DNA of 64,000 bases from DAHUXT01 sp036273675 (GCA_036273675.1 DASUHD010000123.1:62001-126000); one strand, 5' to 3'; counted from the stretch's first letter, positions 8,956 to 18,252 are shown. Numbers and translations are program-made. Notes: generated by a model from the sequence alone, not told the origin.

Positions 8956-9747
8956 GTGAGGAAGAAACCAGCGTTTCTGGGTCCGCAACAGGCCGCTGCC
9001 TTTCAAGATAAAGCCGTTGCCCAAGCATACCAGTTCCGTCCGTCATATCCCGATGGCGCCTTCGATATCCTAGCCAGCCTCGCCATAGATGCGCCGAAAC
9101 GCGTTCTGGATATTGGATGCGGAACTGGATTTATCGCCCGCAAGCTGGTAGATCGAGTGACCCGCGTAGACGCTATTGACATCTCACCCGCGATGATCGA
9201 GCAGGGCATGCGCCTGCCACAGGGCGACTCGCCGTCCATCTCATGGATCGTAGGCGCGGTGGAAACCGCGCCACTCAATCCCCCCTACAGCCTGATAACC
9301 GCTGGTGACAGTCTGCACTGGATGGACTGGGCGACTGTGATGCCGCGCCTCGCCACGACGCTGACACCGCATGGCTCGCTCGCGGTTCTCAGTGTCGGCC
9401 AGTTGCCAACTCCTTGGGATGATCAATTATTGCCCATCATCCAAAAGTACTCGACAGTAAGTGGCTATCAACCGTACGACCTGGTGGCCGAATTGGAAGC
9501 GCGCAACCTCTTCCGCACGTCTGGCCGACAAACGACCGCGCCAGTCCCGTTCGTGCAAGCACTCGAAGAATACATCGAGTCTTTCCACGGGAGAGCTTCC
9601 TTTGTACGGGAACGCATGGGTAGCGCCTCAGCAAAAGCCTTTGACGCCGCAGTCCGCGCGCTGGTGAGCCAATACTGTACGGGCAATGTCGCATTGCAGA
9701 TAGTGACGGAAGTCGTCTGGGGCAAGCCGCTGCAAAGTGGCGAATGA
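8956..9747 (+). CDS. Class I SAM-dependent methyltransferase
   Basis: 263 residues starting at GTG, with AGGAG 7 bases upstream. The AdoMet site is VLDIGCGTGFIARKL followed by the acidic VDAIDISPAMI strand, and motif IV is around the ITAGDSLHWMDW segment. It belongs to the Methyltransf_11/25 (UbiE- or Tam-like) set acting on small molecules. The HWMDW motif is common in trans-aconitate-type and uncharacterised members. Substrate unknown. Its end is 12 bases from the convergent phosphoesterase gene. Confidence 0.8.
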   Translation: MRKKPAFLGPQQAAAFQDKAVAQAYQFRPSYPDGAFDILASLAIDAPKRVLDIGCGTGFIARKLVDRVTRVDAIDISPAMIEQGMRLPQGDSPSISWIVGAVETAPLNPPYSLITAGDSLHWMDWATVMPRLATTLTPHGSLAVLSVGQLPTPWDDQLLPIIQKYSTVSGYQPYDLVAELEARNLFRTSGRQTTAPVPFVQALEEYIESFHGRASFVRERMGSASAKAFDAAVRALVSQYCTGNVALQIVTEVVWGKPLQSGE

Positions 9748-9759
9748 GCTGCCGATGCA

Positions 9760-10620
9760 TCACCTGGCTGGCGCGCACGAGCAGCCGACGTGCGCATGCA
9801 GATCGAAGACGGTAACTTCGGGGCGACAATTGATGCGAACAAACGGGCTTACCATGCCAACACCGCGGTTCGTGTACTGGATCATGCTACCGACCTGATA
9901 ATGCCCACTGGGATACCGGCGCCCGAGGGCAGGCAGCAACAGCGGCCCAATCAATGGCGCAACGATCTGTCCACCATGTGTATGCCCAGAGAGCTGGAGC
10001 GCGAAGCGTCCGGTGGCAGCGCTCTCGTCGGCGAAGTCTGGCTCGTGGGCTAGCAATATCGCGGCGCCAGCCGCCGGCAGTCGGGCAAGGAGCAGATCGA
10101 GCCGGTCGCGTCCCGCGATGATATCATCCACACCAGCGAGATGCAGTTGCGCGCCAGCACGGTAAAGTGTGCGGAAGTCGTTGGCCAGCTCGCATACGCC
10201 GCTGGCAGCCAACACATCTCGGACCGCTTGTGCGCCTGACCAGTGGTCATGATTACCCAGCACAGCCACTACCCCATCACTGGCCTTCAGCTGACTTAAC
10301 CCATTGGCCAGAGCGCGCATGTGAGAGACGGCACGACGCGTTATGAAGTCCCCAGTAAACACAATGAGGTCGGCAGACTGCGTGTTGACGAGACGAACAA
10401 CGTCATCCAGCCGGGCAGCGTTCATCCAGTCACCCATGTGGAGATCGCTCAACTGTACGACACGATAGCCACAGAACTCTGGGGCTATCTGCGGAAGCGC
10501 CAGCGACACCTGCGTGACTTCAACCCATCCGGGTTCAATCATGGCGGAGTAGGCAACTCCGGCGAGAGCCGCCGCACTAGCCCAGGCGATCCCTCGCCGA
10601 AGAAGTTGGTTTGGTGTCAC
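9760..10620 (-). CDS. Calcineurin-like metallophosphoesterase (YkuE/YaeI type)
   Basis: 286 residues. An N-terminal hydrophobic segment (about 12-27) suggests membrane anchoring with the domain outside. All dimetal motifs are present: VQLSDLHMGD, IVFTGDFI, LGNHDHW, LLAHEPDF and LSGHTHGGQI. YaeI/YkuE proteins of this type act on lipid A precursors or other lipid phosphates, and LpxH-like activity has been proposed for some. In a probable monoderm the target would be a phospholipid or wall lipid (inference). It lies upstream of and divergent from nothing obvious; radC follows leftward transcription separately. Confidence 0.85.
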   Translation of the reverse strand: MTPNQLLRRGIAWASAAALAGVAYSAMIEPGWVEVTQVSLALPQIAPEFCGYRVVQLSDLHMGDWMNAARLDDVVRLVNTQSADLIVFTGDFITRRAVSHMRALANGLSQLKASDGVVAVLGNHDHWSGAQAVRDVLAASGVCELANDFRTLYRAGAQLHLAGVDDIIAGRDRLDLLLARLPAAGAAILLAHEPDFADESAATGRFALQLSGHTHGGQIVAPLIGPLLLPALGRRYPSGHYQVGSMIQYTNRGVGMVSPFVRINCRPEVTVFDLHAHVGCSCAPAR

Positions 10621-10732
10621 GCGCGCCTACTCCGTCTCACTTCCCATCCCATATCGTCTGCATCTCGTACGATACAGGCGCACGAATGGTTTGCAAATCG
10701 GCCCAATGTCGAACTTCCTGGAAAGGCTCGCT

Positions 10733-11452
10733 TCAGAATCCGAGTCGGCGCTCCTTCATACTCACGAAGCAGTTGTGGCCCACGACGATATGGTCGAGCA
10801 GTTCGATATCCAGTAGTTCGCCCGCTTTGCGCAACTGCTCAGTAGTGCGCACATCTTCAGGCGAAGGAGCAGGATCCCCCGACGGATGGTTGTGGACGAC
10901 GACAATCGCCGGACAAGTGCGGCTGATGGCGGGCTTGAAGACCTCCGCCACGCGCACCACACTGCTGTTGACGGTGCCTTGATAGACAACCTGCTGGGCC
11001 ACGACGTAATTCTTGGTATCGAGGCAGAGCACGCGCAACTGTTCCTGTGCGAGATACCCCATTTCCAACATCATCAGGTTGGCGACATCTGTTGGACTAG
11101 TGATCTGTGAACGCCCGCCCGGTGTCAGCGAACTCAGCCGCCTGCCCAGTTCGAGCGCCGCCTTCAGTTGCGAGGTCTTCGCCTCGCCCATCCCGTGCTC
11201 CGCGCTGAGCAACGCGGCGTCTACCGTCAGCAGCCCTCCCAGCCCGCCATGATCGCGCAGAAGACGCGCCGCAAGCTCAATGACATTCTCGCCCTGCGTA
11301 CCCACCCGCAGAATGATCGCGAGCAGCTCTGCCGTTTGCAGCGTCACAGCCCCGTACTTCAGCAATCGTTCGCGGGGGCGCTCATCACTCGGCATATCGC
11401 GAACAGTGACACGATATTGCACGTCTGGGCGATCCGAGCGGATGACAGTCAT
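10733..11452 (-). CDS. radC: RadC family JAB-domain protein
   Basis: 239 residues, normal length. The N-terminal helix-hairpin-helix region (RERLLKYGAVTLQTAELLAIILRVGTQG) is followed by a JAMM/MPN domain with the zinc motif HNHPSGDPAPS and a downstream Asp. Once called a DNA repair protein, its cellular role remains unclear; it is frequently near mobile or competence genes. A GGAG site sits 6 bases before the ATG. It stands alone, followed upstream by the decayed regulator fragment. Confidence 0.9.
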   Translation of the reverse strand: MTVIRSDRPDVQYRVTVRDMPSDERPRERLLKYGAVTLQTAELLAIILRVGTQGENVIELAARLLRDHGGLGGLLTVDAALLSAEHGMGEAKTSQLKAALELGRRLSSLTPGGRSQITSPTDVANLMMLEMGYLAQEQLRVLCLDTKNYVVAQQVVYQGTVNSSVVRVAEVFKPAISRTCPAIVVVHNHPSGDPAPSPEDVRTTEQLRKAGELLDIELLDHIVVGHNCFVSMKERRLGF

Positions 11453-11573
11453 AGAAGGCTCCTCCGCTGGTGTAGCGGGAAATCACAGCTATCGGGGAAA
11501 ACGGCGGTAGTTTGCCTATCGTACCAGAATCAGGCGAGCGCGACAAGCATGACAGGCGAATGAGGTAGTCGCC

Positions 11574-11843
11574 TCAAGTCGTGGCTACCAACGCCTCTGC
11601 TACCGTTTCAGCGAAGGGTCGCCGAGCGCCCTCGGCAAGCGCGCTATGATAGTCAACCAAGCCAAGCGCCTTCTCCAACTGAGCGCGAACGCCTCGAAAG
11701 AACGTAGCATCTACCCGGAGTTCGTCCTTGATGACGCCTGCCACAATTGCCGCCTGTTTGTAATGGCCAAGGCATTGATAATAGGCTATGATACCTGTGC
11801 GGGAGCGAGTCTTCTGAAGCGCGAGCCAATACGCTGTACAATA
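11574..11843 (-). pseudogene. C-terminal remnant of a large ATPase/LuxR- or AfsR-type regulator
   Basis: On the minus strand an 89-codon frame without a usable start runs from a TAG (just above 11843) to a TGA at 11574-11576. The translation contains CLGHYKQAAIVAGVI, RAQLEKALGLVDYHSALAEG and PFAETVAEAL. It has the look of the end of the TPR/ATPase regulators that combine an NB-ARC or AAA module with repeats, which typically finish in a G.Y..AA / LE.AL...Y..A...G / EAL pattern. Everything upstream is missing, so I call it a decayed fragment. Family assignment rests on pattern only. Confidence 0.45.
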
Positions 11844-11923
11844 CTAAGCGACTCGCGTAAGATGTCTCGTGCGGCACAAACTCAATATTCAGACCTGGGA
11901 AGATGGCAGTAAGGGGGGAAGTC

Positions 11924-13378
11924 ATGCGACCACTAACCATTGCCGATAAGACTATCCAGTTGAATCTCGACGGAGTGGGAGCGGCATCTGAAGAGTTCGA
12001 GCGAGAATACCCCGTCTTCAAAGGTACATATCGCCTGGACGAATTGCGGGCAACTGAATATGAGCGCCTCGGTCGACAGGAACACGTGTATCTGGACTAC
12101 ACTGGCGGCGGCCTCTACGCTCAATCGCAGATACTCGAACACGTGGCGCTGCTGAGCGATGGGGTGTTCGGCAACCCGCATTCGAAGAACCTGACATCGC
12201 AGGCAATGACTCAGCGAGTAGAGCAGGCGCGCGAGTTTATCCTGAAATACTTCAACGCCTCACCGCAGGAATACATGGCAATCTTCACGCCGAACGCTAC
12301 AGGCGCGCTTAGACTCGTCGGCGAGTCATATCCGTTCGGGGAAGGCGATACGTACCTGCTGACATTTGACAATCACAACTCGGTCAACGGTATTCGCGAA
12401 TTCGCACATTCCAGAGGTGCGATTGTCCGATACATCCCTGTCGTGCCGAGCGACCTGCGTGTGGACTCCAATACGCTGGAATATGGCCTGGAAATGGGTC
12501 GTCCTGGAGGCAATAATCTGTTCGCCTACCCAGCGCAGTCTAATTTCTCTGGGGTCCAACATCCGCTGGAGTGGATCGCTCAGGCGCAAGCCAGTGGGTG
12601 GGATGTCCTGCTGGATGCGGCATCGTTTGTCCCCACCAACCGCCTTGATCTGAGCCAATGGCATCCTGACTTTGTTTCCATTTCGTTCTACAAAATATTC
12701 GGCTACCCGACAGGTATAGGCTGTCTCCTCGCGCGCACGTCGGCCGTACGCAAACTTCAACGACCGTGGTACTCGGGCGGCACAATCACCTTCTCGTCAG
12801 TGCTAGCATTCGACCGCTATCTGACGCCAGGGCCTGCTGGCTTTGAGGATGGCACTGTGAACTACCTGAGTATCCCAGCTGTGGAGTCAGGGCTTAAGTT
12901 TATCGAGTCGATTGGTATTGAGATGATTCACACACGTGTAATGTGCCTTACTGGTTGGCTTATCGAGCAACTCATCGGCCTCCGCCACAGCAATGGCGCG
13001 CCGCTGTTGCGCCTCTATGGCCCGCCAAATATTCACTCGCGTGGAGCAACGATTCAGGTGAACTTCCTCGCCCCTGACGGCGGATTGATCGACTGCACTA
13101 CCGTCGAGCGGATGGCGAACGATGCGCGCATCTCGCTTCGCGCCGGATGTCACTGCAATCCGGGCGCACGCGAAGTAGCGCTGGGTTTCATGAAAGATGA
13201 GCTAGTAGCCTGCTTTAGAGACAAGGATAGCCAGACCTTTGAGCACTTCTTACAGGTGATTGACGGCAAGACGACCGGAGCGCTACGCGCCTCACTTGGC
13301 CTGGTTACGACCTTCGCGGATGTCTACACCTATGTGCAATTTGCCAGAACATTCATCGACAGAACGGATGTGAACTGA
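11924..13378 (+). CDS. Class V aminotransferase (cysteine desulfurase/Moco sulfurase N-terminal-like)
   Basis: 484 residues from the ATG after AAGGGGGGAA (an upstream ATG at 11903 lacks a site). Fold-type I PLP enzyme: YLDYTGGGLY near the start, GNPHS, FTPNATGALRLVGE, the LLDAASFVPT cofactor Asp strand, the SFYKIFGYPTG Schiff-base Lys, and a late RAGCHCNPGA Cys that is the persulfide-type residue in this clade. This is the pattern of the N-terminal domain of molybdenum cofactor sulfurase, but there is no MOSC domain and no sulfur carrier nearby. A sulfur-transfer or selenocysteine-lyase-like activity is likely; partner unknown. Confidence 0.75.
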   Translation: MRPLTIADKTIQLNLDGVGAASEEFEREYPVFKGTYRLDELRATEYERLGRQEHVYLDYTGGGLYAQSQILEHVALLSDGVFGNPHSKNLTSQAMTQRVEQAREFILKYFNASPQEYMAIFTPNATGALRLVGESYPFGEGDTYLLTFDNHNSVNGIREFAHSRGAIVRYIPVVPSDLRVDSNTLEYGLEMGRPGGNNLFAYPAQSNFSGVQHPLEWIAQAQASGWDVLLDAASFVPTNRLDLSQWHPDFVSISFYKIFGYPTGIGCLLARTSAVRKLQRPWYSGGTITFSSVLAFDRYLTPGPAGFEDGTVNYLSIPAVESGLKFIESIGIEMIHTRVMCLTGWLIEQLIGLRHSNGAPLLRLYGPPNIHSRGATIQVNFLAPDGGLIDCTTVERMANDARISLRAGCHCNPGAREVALGFMKDELVACFRDKDSQTFEHFLQVIDGKTTGALRASLGLVTTFADVYTYVQFARTFIDRTDVN

Positions 13379-13422
13379 TCCGGCAGTCTCTCGGCGACCA
13401 TCAACGTCCCAGTTGATCAACG

Positions 13423-14418
13423 CTAACGATGCTTGGCAGCGCTTTTGCTAGAACTGGCACTCGACGAAGATCCAGCGGCAATGCCGCGGACGTGCTCCGC
13501 CAGCGCTAGCAACTCATCACGCAATTCCGGCGGCGAGAGCACAACCAGCCGACAGCGCAACCCTGCCAGAAGATGCGCTATCCACACAAGGTCATCGGCA
13601 TAGCCGCACATGATAACGCCACGCTCAGTTTGTTCCAGACTGGCAGTCGCTGGGGATATTCGTTGCGCCGCCTCGTCCAGCGAGAGATCGAGCTGAACGC
13701 AATATTCCCACCGCCAGGGTACCTGCCCAATGGACCTCTCGACGGCCGCCAGGGCGTCGAGAGTGGGCGGAGTGAAGGTTTCGGTGAGCAACATGACATT
13801 GACAATGTGATCGAGGCGAAACACACGCTGATCTGTCCGCAGGTGGCAGTAGCCAACAAGATACCAGCGCCCGTACCGGCAGACCAAGTGGTATGGGTCA
13901 ACGATACGCTCAGTCATATCCCCACGCCAGGAGCGGTACGTCATCCGCACCTGTTGACGCGATGCGACGGCGTACAGAACTAACTTCAGGTGCTCTACAT
14001 CCACAGGTTCGCCTACATGGACAGGTGTATCCGCGAACGTCACCACGTGCTCCAGGCTCCGCAGCATATCGCGCGTACTTTGTCGCAAAGCCATCGAGAG
14101 CTTATCGAGCGCGCGCCGCGAGTCACTTCCCTTGAAGTCAACCTCGTGCTGACCACCACGCAGCAAGCCCCAGGCGGTCGAGAGCGCCTCTCGCTCGGTG
14201 AGCGCCAGCGGGCGCTTGTAGCCAGCGGGCAGATAATATCCGCCATAGCGGCCGCGTTCCATCTCGATGGGAACGCCGCGATCACGGAGGGTGAGCACAT
14301 AGCGTCGAACCGTACGCTCGTTCACCTCCAGCCGGTGAGCCAACTCCTCGCCACGCATACGGCCATGCGCCTCCAGTAGCTCCAGCAAGGCAAGCACGCG
14401 AGCCGTGGAATACGACAT
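13423..14418 (-). CDS. WYL-domain transcriptional regulator (DeoR-type HTH)
   Basis: 331 residues. Residues about 1-60 form a winged helix (LLELLEAHGRMRGEELAHRL then VNERTVRRYVLTL) and residues about 130-210 a WYL domain (VDPYHLVCRYGRWYLVGYC), followed by a WCX-like end. WYL proteins sense nucleic acids or small ligands and act as repressors or activators. GAGGAA precedes the ATG at 14418; an upstream ATG at 14460 would run over the palindrome described next. It is divergent from the cupin gene, and autoregulation through that palindrome is likely (inference). Confidence 0.85.
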   Translation of the reverse strand: MSYSTARVLALLELLEAHGRMRGEELAHRLEVNERTVRRYVLTLRDRGVPIEMERGRYGGYYLPAGYKRPLALTEREALSTAWGLLRGGQHEVDFKGSDSRRALDKLSMALRQSTRDMLRSLEHVVTFADTPVHVGEPVDVEHLKLVLYAVASRQQVRMTYRSWRGDMTERIVDPYHLVCRYGRWYLVGYCHLRTDQRVFRLDHIVNVMLLTETFTPPTLDALAAVERSIGQVPWRWEYCVQLDLSLDEAAQRISPATASLEQTERGVIMCGYADDLVWIAHLLAGLRCRLVVLSPPELRDELLALAEHVRGIAAGSSSSASSSKSAAKHR

Positions 14419-14448
14419 AATTTCCTCATCTGGCGAGATGCGCCGATA

Positions 14449-14469
14449 ACCGGACAACATGTGTCCGGT
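14449..14469. promoter_or_regulatory. Palindromic operator between WYL regulator and cupin genes
   Basis: Eight-base arms ACCGGACA (14449-14456) and TGTCCGGT (14462-14469) around a 5-base centre. It lies 31 bases from the WYL start and 63 from the cupin start, as expected for an operator controlling both directions. A binding site for the WYL protein is inferred. Confidence 0.55.
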
Positions 14470-14531
14470 AAGGACTGTACCCTGAGAGCAGTGGATAATA
14501 CCACCGCGTTCTCATGCATGAGGGAGCACCA

Positions 14532-14879
14532 ATGGAGCGGTTTTCTTTGGCGGACGTTCAGAGCCTCCGCGCACAGGACAATACACCCTATCACGAGTTC
14601 TTACATGTGTCAGCGATGAGCGCCGGGGTGTATGAGCTTGGCGTTGGCGACGAGGACGGGCAGCAGCCGCATACCGAAGACGAGCTTTATTACATCGTAT
14701 CGGGCAAGGCGACGCTGCTCGTCGGCGCGGAAAATGTGCCGGTAGAAGCTGGCTCGATGGTCTATGTGCCAGCACGTGTTATTCACCGCTTTCACACGAT
14801 CATTGAGGCGCTGACCATTCTAGTGTTCTTCGCACCTGCGGAATACGCCTTCCGCGACACGCCAACGCCGCAATCCTGA
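14532..14879 (+). CDS. Cupin-domain protein
   Basis: About 115 residues forming a single small beta-barrel. Cupin motif 1 is GQQPHTEDELYYIVSGKATLLVG (H, E and a further His-like position) and motif 2 is VYVPARVIHRFHTI. The first motif has one His and two acidic residues and the second a His, enough to bind a divalent metal. Such proteins are dioxygenases, isomerases or metal sensors. The ATG at 14532 follows GAGGGAG; an ATG at 14514 would leave no site. It is divergent from the WYL regulator and probably its target. Confidence 0.8.
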   Translation: MERFSLADVQSLRAQDNTPYHEFLHVSAMSAGVYELGVGDEDGQQPHTEDELYYIVSGKATLLVGAENVPVEAGSMVYVPARVIHRFHTIIEALTILVFFAPAEYAFRDTPTPQS

Positions 14880-14968
14880 GACAAGCGGAAACGCACTTCA
14901 CGGCGGTTCCATGCATGAAACGAGTCGTTGCCAGTTGCACTAAAACAGAAACGGACGGGAAGACACCC

Positions 14969-15469
14969 ATGGCGATGGACACAAGTGGTGTGGAGACGAG
15001 ACGCGACGGGCGAGAGGACTTTGACTTCCTGATTGGTACCTGGAAGGGCCACCAGCGGCGGCTCCGCGAGCGGCTGAAAGGCTCGCAATCGTGGGAGGAG
15101 TTCGAGAGCGTCTCGGTCGTCACGAAGATGCTCGGCGGGCTGGGCAACTTCGATGAGGTCACAATGCAACGCGCGTCAGGTGAGATGCGCGGCTTTACCG
15201 TACGCCTCTTCAATCCAGAGACGCGGCAGTGGAGCATCCACTGGGCGGACAGCGTCGGCGCGACATTGGGAGCGCCAATGGTCGGCGAGTTCAAAGATGG
15301 ACTCGGCGTGTTTTACGACTGCGAGCCGTTTGAGGGCAAGCGGATATTTAGCCGCTTTCTCTGGACTCATGATTCGCCAGACTCGTGCCGATGGGAACAG
15401 GCGTTTTCGCCGGATGGCGGCGCGACCTGGGAGACCAACTGGACAATGGATTTCACCCGCGTGAAATAG
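14969..15469 (+). CDS. DUF1579-like hypothetical protein
   Basis: About 166 residues with FDFLIGTWKGH at the start, a central VRLFNPETRQWSIHWAD strand pair, and a final CRWEQAFSPDGGATWETNWTMDF. This is the pattern of DUF1579-like, lipocalin-shaped proteins that read as heat-resistant or stress-associated with unknown ligand. No signal peptide. The ATG at 14969 has a purine-rich site 8 bases upstream; a start at 14915 is also open. It is the second gene of the cupin strand, 89 bases downstream, possibly in the same operon. Confidence 0.6.
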   Translation: MAMDTSGVETRRDGREDFDFLIGTWKGHQRRLRERLKGSQSWEEFESVSVVTKMLGGLGNFDEVTMQRASGEMRGFTVRLFNPETRQWSIHWADSVGATLGAPMVGEFKDGLGVFYDCEPFEGKRIFSRFLWTHDSPDSCRWEQAFSPDGGATWETNWTMDFTRVK

Positions 15470-15558
15470 TGGGCGATCTGCGCGCTCAAAGGAATGCTAG
15501 TGCAGCCAACGGGGGGAAGGATTCCCGGCCCATCACAGCAATCGAGGTCAATTCAGGC

Positions 15559-16347
15559 ATGTACCAGAGAACACACGCTGACGACAGAGATAGCGCAGCA
15601 AATGCTGCGGAACGGACATTGACGAGATATAGCCCGATTGTAGAACTGCGACGGTATACACTGCGCGCGGGACAGCGAGACGTGCTGATTCAACTCTTCG
15701 ATGAGGAGTTTATCGAGTCGCAGGAATCGGCTGGGATGACCGTAATCGGGCAATTCCGCGAGCTGGACGACCCGAACCGCTTTTTGTGGCTGAGGGGCTT
15801 TGCTGACATGCAGACTCGCCACGACGCATTGGCGGCGTTCTACTATGGGCCGATCTGGCGCGAGCACCGCGATGCTGCCAACGCAACGATGGTTGATTCC
15901 GACGACGTGCTGCTGCTACGTCCGGCACGCCAGACATCTGGCTTTTGCCTTGATCTTAAGGCACGGCCCCCGCGAGGCGCTCAGGAGCAGCCCTCCGTAC
16001 TGGTAGTGGCGACCATCCTCTACTGGAGTACCCCGCCCAATGCCGACTTCCCGAACCTGTTCGAGCACGGGCTTGTTCCGATCCTGACTAAGCAGGGCGC
16101 TTCGATCCTCTCCTCGTTCGTGACTGAGCCGAGCGAGAATACTTTTCGAGCGTTGCCGGTACGCGAGGGTGAGCAGGTATTTGTCTGGTTCGCACGCTTC
16201 GACAATCAAGCTACCTATGAGGCACACCTCGCTGCCCTGGAGAAGTCACCAGAATGGCGCGAGCAGTGGACACCAGTAGCAGACCAACTCAAAACACGGC
16301 CCCAGATTATAAGGCTTGCGCCAACGACCCGGTCGTTGCTGCGTTAG
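15559..16347 (+). CDS. NIPSNAP family protein
   Basis: 262 residues. NIPSNAP-type ferredoxin-like domain: VELRRYTLRAGQRDVLIQLFDEEF, then FRELDDPNRFLWLRGFADM and an AFYYGPIWREHRDAAN segment. A second half (about 120-262) has similar spacing and may be a weaker repeat of the domain. The family is small and of unknown enzyme activity, often found with dioxygenases or degradation genes. An upstream extension to 15385 would overlap the previous gene; the ATG at 15559 fits the domain edge. It is third in the cupin-led group. Confidence 0.7.
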   Translation: MYQRTHADDRDSAANAAERTLTRYSPIVELRRYTLRAGQRDVLIQLFDEEFIESQESAGMTVIGQFRELDDPNRFLWLRGFADMQTRHDALAAFYYGPIWREHRDAANATMVDSDDVLLLRPARQTSGFCLDLKARPPRGAQEQPSVLVVATILYWSTPPNADFPNLFEHGLVPILTKQGASILSSFVTEPSENTFRALPVREGEQVFVWFARFDNQATYEAHLAALEKSPEWREQWTPVADQLKTRPQIIRLAPTTRSLLR

Positions 16348-16411
16348 CGAGTTACAGCATCGATCGGGCATTGGCATAGAGTCAGCTTCGAGCAAGGCAG
16401 ACTCCCACCCG

Positions 16412-17524
16412 CTATTGGCTCTCGCGCTCGCCAGAGCGTGGCGCGAGCCAGGCGTCAATCTGCGGCCAGGTGCGCTTGATCGCGCCACTGCCCGCCATCA
16501 TGCCAATGTGGCCACCAGGGATACGCAGTAGCTCTTTGTCTTTGCTACCGATCTTCGCCATCACGCCCTCAGTCTGCATGGGCGGCACGATATGGTCTTC
16601 AGTCGCGATGAGATTGAGCACGCTGGCGGTGATGTTTTCCAGATGCACGGTCTCGCCGCGCAATGTCATTGTCCCCTGCATCAGGCGATTGTAGCGATAC
16701 ATATCTACGATCAGTTGCCGGTAGGCCGCGCCGGCGATGGGGGTCAGATCGGTGACCCAGGTATTCATCGCATGCCACGAATCGACTACTTTGGGGTCGT
16801 CGATGTTCTCCCATAGCTTGAGATAGTTGGTGATGTAGTTATCAACCGGCTTGAGCACCTTGGCGCCGTAATCCAGCATCTCGCCGGGCATATTACCAAA
16901 TGTCGCCAGTATCCGCTCGACATCGAGATGCTGTTCATCCACCCAGCGCATGAAGCCAGTACAGTTCTTATCGGTGAAATCAAGCGGCGCGGTGAGTAGC
17001 AGCAGATTGCGCAGGCCGTCGTCGGGACGGAGCGCGGCGTACATAGTCGTGATCAGCCCACCGATGCACCAGCCGAGCAGGCTGAATTCCTCCGAGCCGC
17101 TAAATGCCTTCAGCTTGCGCACGGCGCGCGGCAGGTAATCCAGCACGTAGTCGTCAAACTTGAGGTTGCGATCCTCCAGACCAGGAGTACCCCAGTCGAG
17201 CAAGTAGACCTCGTAGCCCTTGCCGACCATATACTCAACAAAGCTGGCCCCTGGGCGCAGATCGAGAATAGACGAACGATTCATCAGAGCAAAGACCAGC
17301 AGCAACGGGGTAGGATAGCGCTGTTCCGGTGGAACCACGGGAATGTAGTGATAAAGCTTCGCCTTATTGAGCGTCCAGATTGTCTCTTTGGGCGTCTGGG
17401 CGATGGGATACGGAGTGGTGAGCACCCGCTGCAGCGTGCGAAGCTGTTCCTCAACCAATCGCCGATGCTTCTGCTTCGCGCCATTCTTTGCGGGTGATGG
17501 ATGGGTGGGAGTGGGAGTCGCCAT
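16412..17524 (-). CDS. phaC: Class III polyhydroxyalkanoate synthase subunit PhaC
   Basis: 370 residues, the class III length. Alpha/beta-hydrolase fold with the PhaC lipase-like box GWCIGG; the catalytic triad by position is C153, D310 (ATEDH) and H339 (GGHIG), matching the spacing of Allochromatium PhaC. It polymerises (R)-3-hydroxyacyl-CoA into granules and needs a second subunit. The start lies 9 bases after the stop of the PhaE-like gene, so the two form one unit. This pairing, plus phaQ, phasin, reductase and hydratase genes within 5 kb, makes the assignment firm. Confidence 0.93.
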   Translation of the reverse strand: MATPTPTHPSPAKNGAKQKHRRLVEEQLRTLQRVLTTPYPIAQTPKETIWTLNKAKLYHYIPVVPPEQRYPTPLLLVFALMNRSSILDLRPGASFVEYMVGKGYEVYLLDWGTPGLEDRNLKFDDYVLDYLPRAVRKLKAFSGSEEFSLLGWCIGGLITTMYAALRPDDGLRNLLLLTAPLDFTDKNCTGFMRWVDEQHLDVERILATFGNMPGEMLDYGAKVLKPVDNYITNYLKLWENIDDPKVVDSWHAMNTWVTDLTPIAGAAYRQLIVDMYRYNRLMQGTMTLRGETVHLENITASVLNLIATEDHIVPPMQTEGVMAKIGSKDKELLRIPGGHIGMMAGSGAIKRTWPQIDAWLAPRSGERESQ

Positions 17525-17533
17525 AGGATACGA

Positions 17534-18043
17534 TTACTCCTTGATGCGCGTGGCCGTTGCGGAACGACCTGAGGCGCTGGCGGCGCGCGTGCGGCGCGGA
17601 CGGCTGTTGTTTGTAGCGGTGGCGGCTGACGCGCGTGCCGATTTCGGCGGGCTCTTTTTTTCAATGGCGACAGGAGCTGCCTGACCCGGCGCGGTATTCA
17701 TGACAATCTGCGTCAGCATCCGCTGCATCTCGTCAAAGCGAGCGTCGAGATCGTCCAGCCGCATCTCGATGTTGGTCATGCGCTCGGCGATACTGAGCAC
17801 CTCGGCTCGCGTTGGCATGTTGACTTGTCCGAGAATCTGCGCCATTGCTTGCTCCACCACCTTGCGCATCGGCACAGACGAGGCAAGGTGGCTATCCAGA
17901 ATCCGCCCCGTGGCCTCGGCATACGCCTCGGTATTGACGAGCTCGATCATCGCCTTCGACCATGCTTCCAGCGACGCATTCTGCGTGGTCCGCCAGAAAC
18001 TAAATGGGTCGAAGGGATTGGGAATATCGTTGGGCTGACTCAT
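17534..18043 (-). CDS. phaE: PhaE/PhaR-like second subunit of class III/IV PHA synthase
   Basis: 169 residues, shorter than classical PhaE (about 350) and nearer to PhaR. The middle carries a helical region with ILGQVNMPTRAEVLSIAERMTNIEMRLDDLDARF, like the end of PhaE where a conserved Pro-Ser/Thr-Arg precedes a coiled coil. The C-terminal 50 residues are Lys/Arg/Ala-rich, AlgP-like, and may bind nucleoid or granule surface. GGAGGT precedes the ATG. It is the promoter-proximal gene in front of phaC. I am sure of the role, less sure whether PhaE or PhaR is the better name. Confidence 0.75.
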   Translation of the reverse strand: MSQPNDIPNPFDPFSFWRTTQNASLEAWSKAMIELVNTEAYAEATGRILDSHLASSVPMRKVVEQAMAQILGQVNMPTRAEVLSIAERMTNIEMRLDDLDARFDEMQRMLTQIVMNTAPGQAAPVAIEKKSPPKSARASAATATNNSRPRRTRAASASGRSATATRIKE

Positions 18044-18252
18044 CGTGAGACCTCCGTGGCCATGCGCACTTTGCAGCGAAACCCTGTCATGTCAGTATAT
18101 ACACCGAATGCGTGTAGCGCCATGGTCGTCTACAGCTACGCGCGCAGACCCTTCACTCATTCAGGCGGCATCCTGCTGTGAATGGTCACACACTGGCCCT
18201 ACATGCTGCTGAGATTGTGGCGTTCGCACAAGCCATAAGCCACTGGCCTCAC

